Positions 9,701-20,084 of a DNA stretch of 64,000 bases are shown piece after piece. The stretch spans positions 25,290 to 89,289 of the forward strand of contig CAYMOV010000003.1 in NCBI GenBank assembly GCA_964392085.1. Reading direction: 5' to 3'. Below the pieces are notes generated by a model. The model made no database searches. It was not told the origin of the DNA and saw only the letters and a list, made by a program, of their open reading frames with translations. The DNA comes from CAYMOV01 sp964392085. GTDB taxonomy: Bacteria > Oederibacteriota > Muellerivitia > Muellerivitales > Muellerivitaceae. How positions within the stretch are numbered: the first letter of the stretch is position 1; every line of letters starts with the position of its first letter. The position numbers were made by a program, and so were the translations under genes.

Positions 9701-10323
9701 TGGCGGACCGGCTTTACGAACTCATCCAATACGATTCCATGTCCTACGCCCGCAAGTACCTGGACCGGGTGCTGGACGTCCTATCCTCCGACCGGGCCGA
9801 GCGCCAATGGGCCGCCACCCGCGCCACGGTGAAATACCTTCATAAGGTCATGGCCATCAAGGACGAGGTCTACGTAGCCCACCTCCTGACCAGCCCCGAG
9901 AAGTACCGGCGGGACCGGAAGCGCTGGGGTGTGGACCCATCCCGGGGCGACAAGCTGACCTACAAGCACTTCAACCGCCCGAGCTTCGAGGTGATGGGCA
10001 TGAAGCTGGAATTCGACCTGGACTCCCGCGACTGGATGCTGAAGTCCATGAAACACCTGAAGATTTTGCGGGCCCTATTGCCCTCTTGGCACAAGAACGA
10101 GAAGGACTTTAGGGCCTGGTATGAGGCCCTGGTGGACCGGTTCCCCCGGGAGGGTAAGGGCCGCTATGACACCTGGGTGAAGGTGCTGGAACTGCCGGAG
10201 GAAGTGCGGGGCTACCGGGAGATCCGTTATCCCAAGATGGACCGGGCCCGTTTGGAAGCTGAGAAGCTCTTGTCCGCCTCGGTGCCGACCACCGCCCCCC
10301 AACGCGAACCCGTCGGGGTTTAA
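6796..10323 (+). CDS. Indolepyruvate ferredoxin oxidoreductase family protein, single-chain fusion
   Basis: 1175 residues from ATG 6796, preferred because GAGG (6787-6790) precedes it at good spacing; an in-frame ATG at 6760 adds 12 residues. Domains in order: PYR-type domain with TGYPGSP; TPP-binding domain with FCPGCPHRDT (about 407) and GDAGCYSM; a cysteine-rich segment at about 634-690 (CEFCLECTRLTGCP and CVTDGACARVKACP) for 4Fe-4S clusters; and a gamma-type domain from about 719 (AGVGGMGIGASTA, NGGVYSQ). A long C-terminal helical region completes it. This architecture matches the long indolepyruvate oxidoreductases that turn aryl-2-oxoacids into acyl-CoA with ferredoxin. The true substrate cannot be read from sequence. 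Confidence 0.85.
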   Translation: MDPRFLKGEGSENFTGNELLLKGALEAGVALLTGYPGSPVADVFDSASQSAAYLRERGMLAQLANNEALAAARLHGSQLAGVRALAVFKSVGFHVAADALVTASMAKHGHQGGALVVVGDDPWSDTTQAPVDSRRLSDHLFLPVLEPSTYQEVKDWIDLGFQLSEASDLYLTFLLITYLAEGGGTVDVKPNRKPQGASTLNKIVLDPATFDPSQSVMLPPYTAPMEETALKVKFPALLEAARKLGLNRLIPGTGKGGPVFVTAGASYTYLVEALRQFDLEDRFPILKLGLTYPVDPQAVALALAHSDTLIVVEEKRRFIESQVRDIVTELRQAGKAPTDAAVWGKTFPAGLAGFPMERGLNPALVMKTLAPLLERYEAATPKVREKVTMLEELGLFEVAIPARTATFCPGCPHRDTSSVFLELVQDLADPGYMRRNHQAEPVKVLFHGDAGCYSMLFMPPNGPLMNNYIGMGFSPGTGAGLSPFASNKAVAFLGDSTFFHSGISGMSDALKNNQDILFVLLDNKTTAMTGHQPHAGMDRDLMGNLTFAQDIEKALQGLSEGQEVTVARVNPEDRKAYRELLEKLVLEDGVKFVVADKECGITYHRRLRRERGKELKEVGYLRKEVRIGVSQDTCEFCLECTRLTGCPGLTIEPTLYGPKMATDLSTCVTDGACARVKACPAFEEVTIERSSKPPKPALPDASGLPQPALFSFKGDWRCHIAGVGGMGIGASTAILVRAATHQGLFVTFCDKKGIAIRNGGVYSQITLSDRRRIVSPLMAQGQADLLLGLDNLEAARGLDPRLTFRVGSKDRTHSLVNTGKMPTIRTLMGQEDFSPAFLGEIFKKYTLDYFGADLSHISQDLMGNKLYVNVMMLGVAFQKGFLPLSLANLEMAIGENFRGSEGEANLKAFHLGRDVAAHPEAYQAEVREDWKALADRKAKDLGGRGKAYRALLSQFEQAWNGEAEFLKDVADRLYELIQYDSMSYARKYLDRVLDVLSSDRAERQWAATRATVKYLHKVMAIKDEVYVAHLLTSPEKYRRDRKRWGVDPSRGDKLTYKHFNRPSFEVMGMKLEFDLDSRDWMLKSMKHLKILRALLPSWHKNEKDFRAWYEALVDRFPREGKGRYDTWVKVLELPEEVRGYREIRYPKMDRARLEAEKLLSASVPTTAPQREPVGV

Positions 10324-10358
10324 TTCAACGAATAATATTTTTCACCAAAAAGTTCACT

Positions 10359-10388
10359 ACCCGTCAGCCTTCAGCTGAGGGCGTAAAC
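10359..10388. repeat. REP-like hairpin, copy 2 (inverted)
   Basis: The reverse complement of this unit matches 5821-5850 at 27 of 30 bases. Two of the three differences fall at paired positions and preserve pairing (A-T to C-G and C-G to T-G). It lies just after the IOR stop. Right beside it, 10389-10470 carries AAGGTGCC/GGTCACGAAGG-like and AGTGAACTTTGTGATCTTGG words of the ACCACAG family. Confidence 0.55.
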
Positions 10389-10470
10389 GAGGTCACGAAG
10401 GAAAGCCTTGAATTTAATGATTTTATCCCATAGGCGTTCTTAGTGAACTTTGTGATCTTGGTGGTTCAAA
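10389..10470. repeat. ACCACAG-family intergenic word repeat
   Basis: GGTCACGAAGG near 10390 and TTAGTGAACTTTGTGATCTTGGTGG-type sequence at about 10440-10466 are loosely complementary, like the palindromes at 51.56 and 58.1 kb but more diverged. Located between the IOR gene and the convergent RluA gene. Confidence 0.35.
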
Positions 10471-10478
10471 AGGTTTTG

Positions 10479-11144
10479 TCAGCCGTTCTTGTTCAACCCG
10501 AATCCCTCCATCATCTTCCCGAAATCCTCCGTGAGCTCCGCGTGGAACGTCTCGGCGAGGCCCTCCCCAAGGGGGATTATCAGTTCCACTGCGTGCAACA
10601 TCAATCTTGTGGCCCCGCCAACCGGCCTTTCCTGGCCGTACTTGGGGTCCCCCAGCACCGGATGGCCGATGGCGTAGAGATGCGCGCGGATCTGGTGGCG
10701 GCGGCCCGTCTCGGGTTCCACCTCCAGCAGGGACGCCTGGTCATTGGCCCGGAGGGCCCGGTAGTGGGTGACCGAGGGTTTGCCCTTGGGATCGGTGCCC
10801 ACCCGGCCGGAGCCGAACTCTTTCAGCGCTTGGCGAATGGTGCCGTCCTTGTGGACCCGTCCCAGGACGGCCACCAGGTATTTCTTCTTCGCCTCATGCT
10901 TTTCGAAGGCCTGGCTGAGGGCCTTATGGGTTTCGGCGTCCTTGGCGAAGACCAGGACCCCGCTGGTTTCCCGGTCCAGCCGATGGACGACCCAAAGCTT
11001 GATCCCGAGTTTTTCGGACAATAGCTCGACCAGGGGCTTGGCGGGGTTTGGGCCCCGTTCAGGGATGACGGGCACTCCCGCCGCCTTGGCGACTGCGATG
11101 AAATGGGGTTCGTCCTTCAGGATGACGTAGGGTTCGGTGGTCAT
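10479..11144 (-). CDS. RluA-family RNA pseudouridine synthase
   Basis: 221 residues from the ATG at 11144; a GTG at 11171 would add nine residues, and neither has a strong ribosome-binding site. The signature HRLDRETSG is at 54-62, with the catalytic aspartate at 57. TGRRHQIRAHL and GHPVLGDPKYG are the further conserved blocks. It isomerises uridine to pseudouridine in rRNA or tRNA. There is no S4 domain, as in the short RluA/TruC-type members. It is one of only two minus-strand genes in the window and is convergent with the IOR gene. The target site is not predictable. Confidence 0.88.
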   Translation of the reverse strand: MTTEPYVILKDEPHFIAVAKAAGVPVIPERGPNPAKPLVELLSEKLGIKLWVVHRLDRETSGVLVFAKDAETHKALSQAFEKHEAKKKYLVAVLGRVHKDGTIRQALKEFGSGRVGTDPKGKPSVTHYRALRANDQASLLEVEPETGRRHQIRAHLYAIGHPVLGDPKYGQERPVGGATRLMLHAVELIIPLGEGLAETFHAELTEDFGKMMEGFGLNKNG

Positions 11145-11268
11145 GGGGATATTAAAGCAGATGGGGCCCACAGCTGGGATGCCTTTGCGGGTGGGTTTGG
11201 GATAAAATGCCGGACATTCCTTGGATGTCCCGTGCCGCTGTGACCCCGTGTTGAAAATTGAGGCTTCA

Positions 11269-13005
11269 GTGCTTCGACATTTATCCGTCCAAAACTTCGC
11301 GATCGTCGACCGGGTGGACCTCGAGTTCGAGCCCGGGTTGAACGTCCTGACCGGCGAGACCGGCGCGGGGAAATCCCTTTTGGTGGACGCCCTTTACTTC
11401 CTCCTGGGCGACCGGTTGGACCCAGGCATCCTCCGGACCGGCGAGGAGAAGGCCACGGCGGAGGCCCTCTTCCAACTCGAACCCTCCTCCCCGGCCATCG
11501 CCAAGCTTTCCGATTGGGGCCTGGAGGCCCCGGGCGGCGAGATCCTCCTGAAACGCGAGTTCAACCGTTCCTCCGGCAAGACGCGCAGTTTCGTCAACGG
11601 CTCCCTGGCCACCGCCGCCATGGTTTCCGAGTTGGCGGACTTCCTGGTGGACCTCCACGGCCAGCATGAGCACCAAGCCATCTTCAACGTGGGACGGCAC
11701 CGGCGATTGGTGGACGCCTCGGGGCACCTGGAAAAACCCCTTCAATCCGTTTCTGAAGCCTACCGGTCCTTGTCCGGCCTGTTGGGGGAGCGAACCCGGC
11801 TGGGAGGCGACGCCAAGGAAGCCGCCCGACGGCAGGACCTGTTGGCGTTCCAGGTCAATGAGCTCGAATCCGCCGGATTGGAATCCTTGGATGAGGAATC
11901 CATCCTCCGGGAATACCAGGCCCTCAAACACGCGGGACGCATCACCGATTCACTCCGGGAGGCCCAGGATTCCTTGGACGGCGCCGCGGGCGGGGGAGCC
12001 GCCTCCCTGGCGGGCCAAGCCCTGAACCGTATCCAGGACTGCGCCAAACTCGACCCGAGCCTGGAACCCCTGGTGGAAACCGCCCGACAAGCCCAGGAAA
12101 CCTTGAACCAGCTCAGTTACGACCTGTCCCGCAGGCTCGAGTCGGGCGGGTATTCCGAGGACCAGTTCCGGGACTTGTCCGAGCGGGTGGACTTGATCCA
12201 TACACTGAAGAAAAAATACGGCGAAAGCCTCGGGGAAGTCCGGGGTTACCTGGGGCGGGCCCGGTTCGAACTGGATGACCTGCAGAACCGCGAGGGTCGG
12301 TTGAAGGCGGTGCAGGCCGACATCGACCAAGCCGCCGAGGTTTACCGGTCCGCCGCGTCCGATCTCCACGTCCAGCGGGTCAAGGCGGGGAGGAAACTGA
12401 CGGGCCAGGTGAAGGAGTTGCTCGAGGAACTGGGGCTTCCCGGCGCGCGGTTGGAAGTCGCGGTGGAGGCCCAGGAGCAGCCCGACAGCCCCGTGTCCGA
12501 CAAGGGCAAGCGCCTCGCCCTTTCCCCCCAGGGATGGGACAAGGTGGAATTCCAATTTTCCGCCAATCCCGGGGAGCCCCTCCGGCCCCTCGCCAAGGTG
12601 GCCTCCGGGGGTGAGGCCTCCCGGGTCATGTTGGCCCTCAAGGCGGCTTTGGCCGATTCGGACGAGGTGCCGGTATTGGTGTTCGACGAGATTGATACGG
12701 GCGTGGGGGCCCGAACGGCCCCGGCGGTCGGGCGGGTGATGGAGGACTTGGCGGCCCGGAAACAACTCTTATGCATCTCGCACCTGGCCCCCTTGGCGGG
12801 GTTGGGAAACTGCCATTACCAGATCCGGAAACAGGTTTCGGAAGGGAAAACCTTCACCTTGGTGAAACGTTTACAGGGGGAGGAACGGGTGGAGGAATTG
12901 GCGAAAATGCTTGGTGGGGAACGGGTTTCAGAGGCCTCCCTACGGCACGCCCGGGAGCTTTTGAAGGGGACTCCACCGAAAGGGCCCGAATTCAGGTTGC
13001 AATGA
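11269..13005 (+). CDS. recN: DNA repair protein RecN
   Basis: 578 residues. GTG 11269 is chosen because GAGG at 11260-11263 is correctly spaced and the conserved N terminus (LRHLSVQNFAIVD) begins there. It is an SMC-like ATPase: Walker A GETGAGKS at 29-36, a central coiled coil, the ABC signature ASGGEASR, and Walker B LVFDEIDTG near 475. RecN acts early in recombinational repair of double-strand breaks. Length and motif order are normal. It is divergent from the pseudouridine synthase, with about 125 bases between starts. Confidence 0.95.
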   Translation: MLRHLSVQNFAIVDRVDLEFEPGLNVLTGETGAGKSLLVDALYFLLGDRLDPGILRTGEEKATAEALFQLEPSSPAIAKLSDWGLEAPGGEILLKREFNRSSGKTRSFVNGSLATAAMVSELADFLVDLHGQHEHQAIFNVGRHRRLVDASGHLEKPLQSVSEAYRSLSGLLGERTRLGGDAKEAARRQDLLAFQVNELESAGLESLDEESILREYQALKHAGRITDSLREAQDSLDGAAGGGAASLAGQALNRIQDCAKLDPSLEPLVETARQAQETLNQLSYDLSRRLESGGYSEDQFRDLSERVDLIHTLKKKYGESLGEVRGYLGRARFELDDLQNREGRLKAVQADIDQAAEVYRSAASDLHVQRVKAGRKLTGQVKELLEELGLPGARLEVAVEAQEQPDSPVSDKGKRLALSPQGWDKVEFQFSANPGEPLRPLAKVASGGEASRVMLALKAALADSDEVPVLVFDEIDTGVGARTAPAVGRVMEDLAARKQLLCISHLAPLAGLGNCHYQIRKQVSEGKTFTLVKRLQGEERVEELAKMLGGERVSEASLRHARELLKGTPPKGPEFRLQ

Positions 13006-13134
13006 TTTGTCTCGGTTGCTAACCTTGCGCCGTTGTTGGAGACCCTCCGCGCGAGGCTCGTCGACTCCCTGAGTCGGAACGCGGTTCGGTCCGTTCGGTC
13101 TTTTCCCAATAAAAAACATCCAGGAGATCAAAGC

Positions 13135-14040
13135 ATGAAGCTGACCCGTTCAGTTGTGGTCGCAGCGCTTGCCCTGGGGTTGTGCTTCGGCGCCGCCCAG
13201 GCCCAGACGACCCATAAGAAGTCCACGGCGAAAAAGCACACGACCAAGATGGCCGTCAGGGAAACCTCGGCCCCGGTCCGGCACCGCATGGCTGAGAAGG
13301 AATATCTCGTCGGCCAGACGATGAACGGCAATACCGGTCTCCTGACCCAGGAAACCGCCCAGAGCCTGCCCAAGAGCAAGTTCCGCGGCGGCTTGAACCT
13401 GGAGTACGCCAGCTTCGGGAACGGCTTCAGCCAGTTCCAGATCCGCGGCGGCGTGGGCTACGGCATCACCAAGGACCTTGAGGTCTACGGGACCCTGCCC
13501 TTCGTCTCCGACAGCTACACGGGCGCCAGCGCCAGCGGGATCGGGTCCATCCAGGTGGGCGGTAAGTACATCATCGCGGGCAAGGGTTCCACCCCGGTCA
13601 ATTTCGGCTTGGGCGCGGATATCGGCTTCGCGGGCGACACCAAGGTGACCCCCTATTCCGGCGTCAACATCGGCCTGAAGGGCATGGTCACCGCCAAGAC
13701 CGCTGGTATCCTGCTGAACGGCACCTTGGGCTTCGTGATCACCGGCAGCTCCAACATCACCGGGCTTGGCGTCAACCCGAACCCTCCCTATAACCTGATC
13801 AACGTCACTTATTCCTACAATCCCCCCGACTATGTCTACCTTTCGGGTGGCGTGGGCGTTCCCTTCACCCCGACCCTCACCGGGATCGCGGAGTTGAACA
13901 TCAACCCCTACGGAACGGACAGCTCCAACATCCTCGCGGGGATCCGGGCGGGCCAGAAGACCCAGTTGCAGGCCGGCTTGACGATCGGCATCGGCAGCGC
14001 CGCGGCCGACATCGGGTTGTTGGCTGGAGTGGTGTTCTAA
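13135..14040 (+). CDS. Putative outer-membrane beta-barrel protein
   Basis: 301 residues from ATG 13135 with AGGAG at 13122-13126. A clear signal peptide (about residues 1-22, ending AAQA) is followed by a short basic Lys/Thr/His stretch. The rest is glycine-rich with alternating residues in strand-like segments (GGVGYGITKDLEVYGTLP, VGGKYIIAGKG, GIAELNINPYG) and a C terminus ending in phenylalanine, a usual feature of proteins folded by the BAM machinery. Each strand and turn resembles transporter-type or OmpW-like small barrels, but no named family is certain. It has its own strong terminator downstream and is probably monocistronic. Confidence 0.65.
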   Translation: MKLTRSVVVAALALGLCFGAAQAQTTHKKSTAKKHTTKMAVRETSAPVRHRMAEKEYLVGQTMNGNTGLLTQETAQSLPKSKFRGGLNLEYASFGNGFSQFQIRGGVGYGITKDLEVYGTLPFVSDSYTGASASGIGSIQVGGKYIIAGKGSTPVNFGLGADIGFAGDTKVTPYSGVNIGLKGMVTAKTAGILLNGTLGFVITGSSNITGLGVNPNPPYNLINVTYSYNPPDYVYLSGGVGVPFTPTLTGIAELNINPYGTDSSNILAGIRAGQKTQLQAGLTIGIGSAAADIGLLAGVVF

Positions 14041-14052
14041 TAATCAGGACCG

Positions 14053-14085
14053 AAGGCCCTCCGGGAAACCGGGGGGCCTTTTTTA
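14053..14085 (+). terminator. Rho-independent terminator after the beta-barrel gene
   Basis: AAGGCCCTCCGG (14053-14064) and CCGGGGGGCCTT (14069-14080) form a 12-base-pair stem with a GAAA loop and one wobble pair, followed by a T run. It lies directly before the stop of the convergent VanZ gene. Confidence 0.9.
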
Positions 14086-14772
14086 TTTCCGGAGCCTCCG
14101 GATATGGGAGGGGCGGAGTTCCAGGCGCATCTGGGGGTTCCGTTTCTTGCGCCGGGTCCTCCGGAGGGGAGAGGACGGTCGGATCGGGCTGTCTGGGTGT
14201 GAAGCGGCACGCTTCGGCTTGGGGATCCTTTCACGGGGTTGGGCGGGCCCGCTTCGACGCGGAACGGGAGTCGTTTTCCGCTTCGGGGCCTTGGAGACCC
14301 GGGGGATTTCCTGGGTGGGGGCCTCACTCGGGTCCATGAATTCGACGGGAGGGGGAAGGGGCGGCGGCTCGGGCCGGGGGTCCACCGTTTCCCCGGGGAG
14401 GCGGCTCAACCGGAAGCATAGCCAAAGCCCCAAGGCCGCGCCCACCGAGTCGATCACCACATCCCGGGGTTGCGCGGACCTGGTGGGGATGAAGGATTGG
14501 TGGAACTCGTCACTGACCGCGAAGAGGACGGACCAGGCCCAGGCCTTCTCGGCGTGGCGCCGCGCCCAGAGGCCCAGGGGATGGGTGAGGGCGAAGTAAA
14601 AGAGAACCGCCAAAAACCCGTACTCCGCCAAGTGGCAGGTTTTTTTAAGGACGAAATCATAAGACAAGCCGCTTTCGATGTTGGCGTGCTGGGAAAAGGC
14701 GAAAATGACCGACATCCAGCCGAGGGCCGGGAGCCACCGGGGTTTCAGGATGTTTTGGGAAGGCGGTGCCAT
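14083..14772 (-). CDS. VanZ family membrane protein with basic proline-rich tail
   Basis: 229 residues from the ATG at 14772. Four hydrophobic segments lie in the first ~145 residues. The VanZ hallmark DEFHQSF...RSAQPRDVVID is present, with the nearby HLAEYG motif. VanZ proteins are small integral membrane proteins whose molecular role is not settled; the founding member affects teicoplanin resistance. The last ~80 residues are unusual: rich in Pro, Arg and Lys (PPPLPPP, KRKTTPVPRR, RRTRRKKR), so probably disordered and cytoplasmic. It is convergent with the barrel gene and divergent from accA. Confidence 0.85.
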   Translation of the reverse strand: MAPPSQNILKPRWLPALGWMSVIFAFSQHANIESGLSYDFVLKKTCHLAEYGFLAVLFYFALTHPLGLWARRHAEKAWAWSVLFAVSDEFHQSFIPTRSAQPRDVVIDSVGAALGLWLCFRLSRLPGETVDPRPEPPPLPPPVEFMDPSEAPTQEIPRVSKAPKRKTTPVPRRSGPAQPRERIPKPKRAASHPDSPIRPSSPLRRTRRKKRNPQMRLELRPSHIRRLRK

Positions 14773-14857
14773 GGGCCTATTGTAGCCCGGCGAGAGGTCG
14801 CCGACCCCGGCTCCTTCCGTTATAATGCCCCCCCACCAAAGGCACCAAAGGAACGTC

Positions 14858-15829
14858 TTGAAAAAGTCCACCCCGAACCTCGAAGCCCAACTCTCGGACC
14901 TGGAGCGCCGAATCCGGGATTTGAGGCATTTGCCGGACCACGAACGCCATACGCCCTCCATCACCCGGTTGGAGAAGGCCGCGGGCCAGCTCCGCAAGAA
15001 GACCTACGCCAACCGGTCGGCCTGGAGCCGGGTCCAGTTGGCCCGTCATCCCCAGCGCCCCCTGGCCCTGGATTACCTCCAACGCCTGGTGACCGAGTTC
15101 ACCGAGATCCACGGGGACAGGGCCTTCGGGGACGATCCCGCCACCGTGGCGGGGTTCGGTTTCCTGTCCGGCAAACCCTTAGCGGTCATCGCCCAGCAGC
15201 GGGGCCATGACACCCAGGAGAACCTCAAGCGCAATTTCGGCATGTCGCACCCCGAAGGCTACCGCAAGGCCCTCCGTGTCATGAAACTGGCCGAGAAATT
15301 CAACCGGCCCATCCTGACCTTGATCGACACTTCGGGCGCCTACCCCGGCCTGGGGGCCGAGGAACGGGGCCAGGCGGAAGCCATCGCGCGGAACCTCCTG
15401 GAGATGGCCCGCCTCCGGGTGCCCGTGGTGGCCGTGGTGATCGGGGAAGGCGGGAGCGGCGGCGCGCTGGGGATCGGCGTCGCCAACAAGGTCCTCATGC
15501 TCGAGAACTCGGTGTATTCGGTCATCTCGCCCGAGGGCTGCGCGGCCATCCTGTGGGACAACCGGGAGATGATCCAACAGGCCTCCGAGGTGTTGAAACT
15601 GACCGCGAAGGACCTCCTGGGATTGCAGGTCGTGGACGAGATCGTCCCCGAGCCGATGGGCGGCGCCCACCTGAACCCCGACGAGACCGCCAAGAACCTG
15701 AAGCGATCCCTTGAACGACACCTCGCGTCCCTGGGGCGCCTCAGCCCCTCGGAGATCGAGAAACAGCGTTACAGGAAATTCCGGGCCATGGGGAAGTTCC
15801 TGTCCCGCACCTTGCCCGAGAAGTCCTAG
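14858..15829 (+). CDS. accA: Acetyl-CoA carboxylase, carboxyltransferase subunit alpha
   Basis: 323 residues. I chose TTG 14858, because AAAGGA (14847-14852) is well spaced; an ATG at 14825 overlaps a TATAAT box (14821-14826) that more likely belongs to the promoter. Conserved crotonase-fold blocks are visible: FTEIHGDRAFGDD, GRDT-like RGHDTQENLKRNFGM, LIDTSGAYPG, GEGGSGGALGI and ISPEGCAAILW. With AccD it transfers carboxyl from biotin to acetyl-CoA in the first step of fatty acid synthesis; accD is not in the window. Normal length. The next gene starts three bases after its stop. Confidence 0.93.
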   Translation: MKKSTPNLEAQLSDLERRIRDLRHLPDHERHTPSITRLEKAAGQLRKKTYANRSAWSRVQLARHPQRPLALDYLQRLVTEFTEIHGDRAFGDDPATVAGFGFLSGKPLAVIAQQRGHDTQENLKRNFGMSHPEGYRKALRVMKLAEKFNRPILTLIDTSGAYPGLGAEERGQAEAIARNLLEMARLRVPVVAVVIGEGGSGGALGIGVANKVLMLENSVYSVISPEGCAAILWDNREMIQQASEVLKLTAKDLLGLQVVDEIVPEPMGGAHLNPDETAKNLKRSLERHLASLGRLSPSEIEKQRYRKFRAMGKFLSRTLPEKS

Positions 15830-15832
15830 GCC

Positions 15833-16549
15833 ATGCGTCGATCCCTCCTGGGCGCGGCCCTCGCCTGCCTTTGCCTCCTCGCGCGGCCGTTGGCCGCCGG
15901 GACGAGGATCGCGGTGGACGCGGGCCACGGGGGGGGCGACAAGGGGAGCGTGGCCGGAAGCCAAGTGGAGAAGGATTGGACGCTGAAATTCACCAAGGCC
16001 CTGACCCAGTCCCTGACCAGCGCCGGGTATGACGTAACGGCGGTGAGGGTCAAGGACGACTTGATCCCATACGACAAACGCTTTGAGATCCTGAACACCG
16101 CCGGGGCGGCCGTGGCCCTGATCCTCCACGCCGACCGGGAATCCACCGGCAAGACCCGCGGGCCCTTTTTCGTGGTCCAGCCCCCGCAGTCCGGGACTCC
16201 GGCCTCGGACGAGGGTTTACCCGAGGCGGGGAGCCTTCCCCTGAGCCGCTATAAGCAATCCCTCCAATTGGCCCGTCAGCTGGCTTTGGCCACGGGGGTC
16301 TCGCCGAAGTTCTCGCCCTTGTCCGACCCACGGGCCCTGGCGGGTGATGTGTCCTCGCCCGACGGCCGGATCCTGGCGGTGCCCCACCAGTCCTTGCGCT
16401 ACATCGCCCTTCCGGCGGTGGTGATCGAGCCGCTTTTCCTCACCAACCCGGAGGACCTGGAACTCTTCGGAACCGACGCCGCGATCCAGGCCTTCGCCCA
16501 AAAAATCACCCAGGGTCTCGGCGCGTACCTCCGCGGCGAGGGGAAGTGA
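15833..16549 (+). CDS. N-acetylmuramoyl-L-alanine amidase (Amidase_3)
   Basis: 238 residues with a signal peptide (about 1-22, ending PLAAG). The four zinc and catalytic positions expected of Amidase_3 can be placed: DAGHGGGDKG, the glutamate in VEKDWTL, LHAD, and EPLFLTNPED near the C terminus. It would cut the amide bond between MurNAc and the stem peptide in the periplasm. The stretch between the third and fourth motifs is longer than in the smallest members and carries a disordered-looking loop. It is tightly linked to accA (three bases) and to the GerMN gene (four bases); amidase-GerMN pairs are common in other phyla. Confidence 0.87.
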   Translation: MRRSLLGAALACLCLLARPLAAGTRIAVDAGHGGGDKGSVAGSQVEKDWTLKFTKALTQSLTSAGYDVTAVRVKDDLIPYDKRFEILNTAGAAVALILHADRESTGKTRGPFFVVQPPQSGTPASDEGLPEAGSLPLSRYKQSLQLARQLALATGVSPKFSPLSDPRALAGDVSSPDGRILAVPHQSLRYIALPAVVIEPLFLTNPEDLELFGTDAAIQAFAQKITQGLGAYLRGEGK

Positions 16550-16553
16550 CGCC

Positions 16554-17138
16554 GTGAAACGCACCGTGCTTATCCGGGTCGCCTTGGGGCTCCTGGCCGT
16601 GTTGGGGGCGATCCTCTGGCGCCATGAGCGGATGAGGGGTTTCGGGGGCGACCGCCCCAAACCGGCCCCGGTCAGCGAATCAGGGCTTTGGGTTTCCGGG
16701 GACAAGCCGGCGACCATCTTCGTGAGGGTCCTGGTTCCCTCGGTCGGGGAGGTCCAAACCCTCCCGGCCCTGATCCACCGCAGCCAGAGCCGCCTCGACC
16801 AGATGAAGCAATCGGTGTTGGCCTACCTGAACGCCGCGGGCAACTCGAAAGCCCGGAGCTTGGCCCCGAAGGGGACGGTGTTGAACGAGATGTACCTGAC
16901 GGACGCCGGCACCGCGGCCGTGGACTTGAGCGTGCCGCTCGACCCTGAATTTGGGTTCATGGAAGAGGCCCAGTTCGTCGAGGGCCTCAACCACGCCCTC
17001 CTCCAGAATTTCGAGGAGATCAAGCGGGTCCGAATATTGAACGACGGGCGTGAATCGGGTACATTGACAGGACATTTCGCCCTGGGAACCTACGAGAACC
17101 TGACGAATACCTCTCCCGGGAAGAAACCGGACGAATAG
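16554..17138 (+). CDS. GerMN domain lipoprotein-like/secreted protein
   Basis: 194 residues from GTG 16554, four bases after the amidase stop. One N-terminal hydrophobic segment (about 5-21) anchors or exports it. The remainder fits the GerMN domain: FVRVLVPSVGEVQTLPALIHRS, a segment like LPKGTVLNEMYLTDAGTAAVDLS, and ENLTNTSP. GerMN domains occur in spore germination GerM and in many non-sporulating bacteria next to amidases, where they probably help cell-wall hydrolysis. I see no lipobox cysteine. The role is inferred from the neighbour only. Confidence 0.75.
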   Translation: MKRTVLIRVALGLLAVLGAILWRHERMRGFGGDRPKPAPVSESGLWVSGDKPATIFVRVLVPSVGEVQTLPALIHRSQSRLDQMKQSVLAYLNAAGNSKARSLAPKGTVLNEMYLTDAGTAAVDLSVPLDPEFGFMEEAQFVEGLNHALLQNFEEIKRVRILNDGRESGTLTGHFALGTYENLTNTSPGKKPDE

Positions 17139-17161
17139 CTCCCCCGAGGAGCGGCATTGGA

Positions 17162-17202
17162 CGACACTTCCTGGCCCAAGCCTCGAAGTGTCGAACTTTT
17201 TT
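17162..17202 (+). terminator. Rho-independent terminator between GerMN and valS
   Basis: CGACACTTC (17162-17170) and GAAGTGTCG (17185-17193) form a perfect nine-base stem followed by six T (17197-17202). It lies about 30 bases before valS and could also act as an attenuator, but no T-box specifier features are seen. Confidence 0.75.
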
Positions 17203-17230
17203 ATACGGAGTGCCCGAAAAGGGCGGACCC

Positions 17231-19897
<2,667 letters not shown>

Positions 19898-20084
19898 CAC
19901 ACATCCACCCCAGAGACACGTCCCGCGCCCAAGTCAAACCATCATGAACGCGGGACTGTCCCGCTTCCATATCATGGAAAGCGGGCTGGAAAGAGCCATT
20001 GGGTGAACATTTGGATTTCCAATCGACCCTATTCCCCTGTGACTTTGTGACCCTGTGGTGAATCGGGCTGTTTGAGGGGTAGCG
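19898..20084. repeat. ACCACAG-family words and small palindrome in intergenic gap
   Basis: The gap after valS holds GCGGGACTGTCCCGC (19953-19967), a perfect small hairpin. It also holds the words CACCCCAGAGACAC (about 19908) and CCCCTGTGACTTTGTGACCCTGTGG (about 20035-20058), diverged halves of the same kind of palindromic repeat as at 58.1 kb. No gene seen. Confidence 0.4.

Noticed and set aside
17139..17230. T-box riboswitch before valS
   Set aside because: The hairpin and T run form a normal terminator. No T-box sequence or specifier loop was seen.
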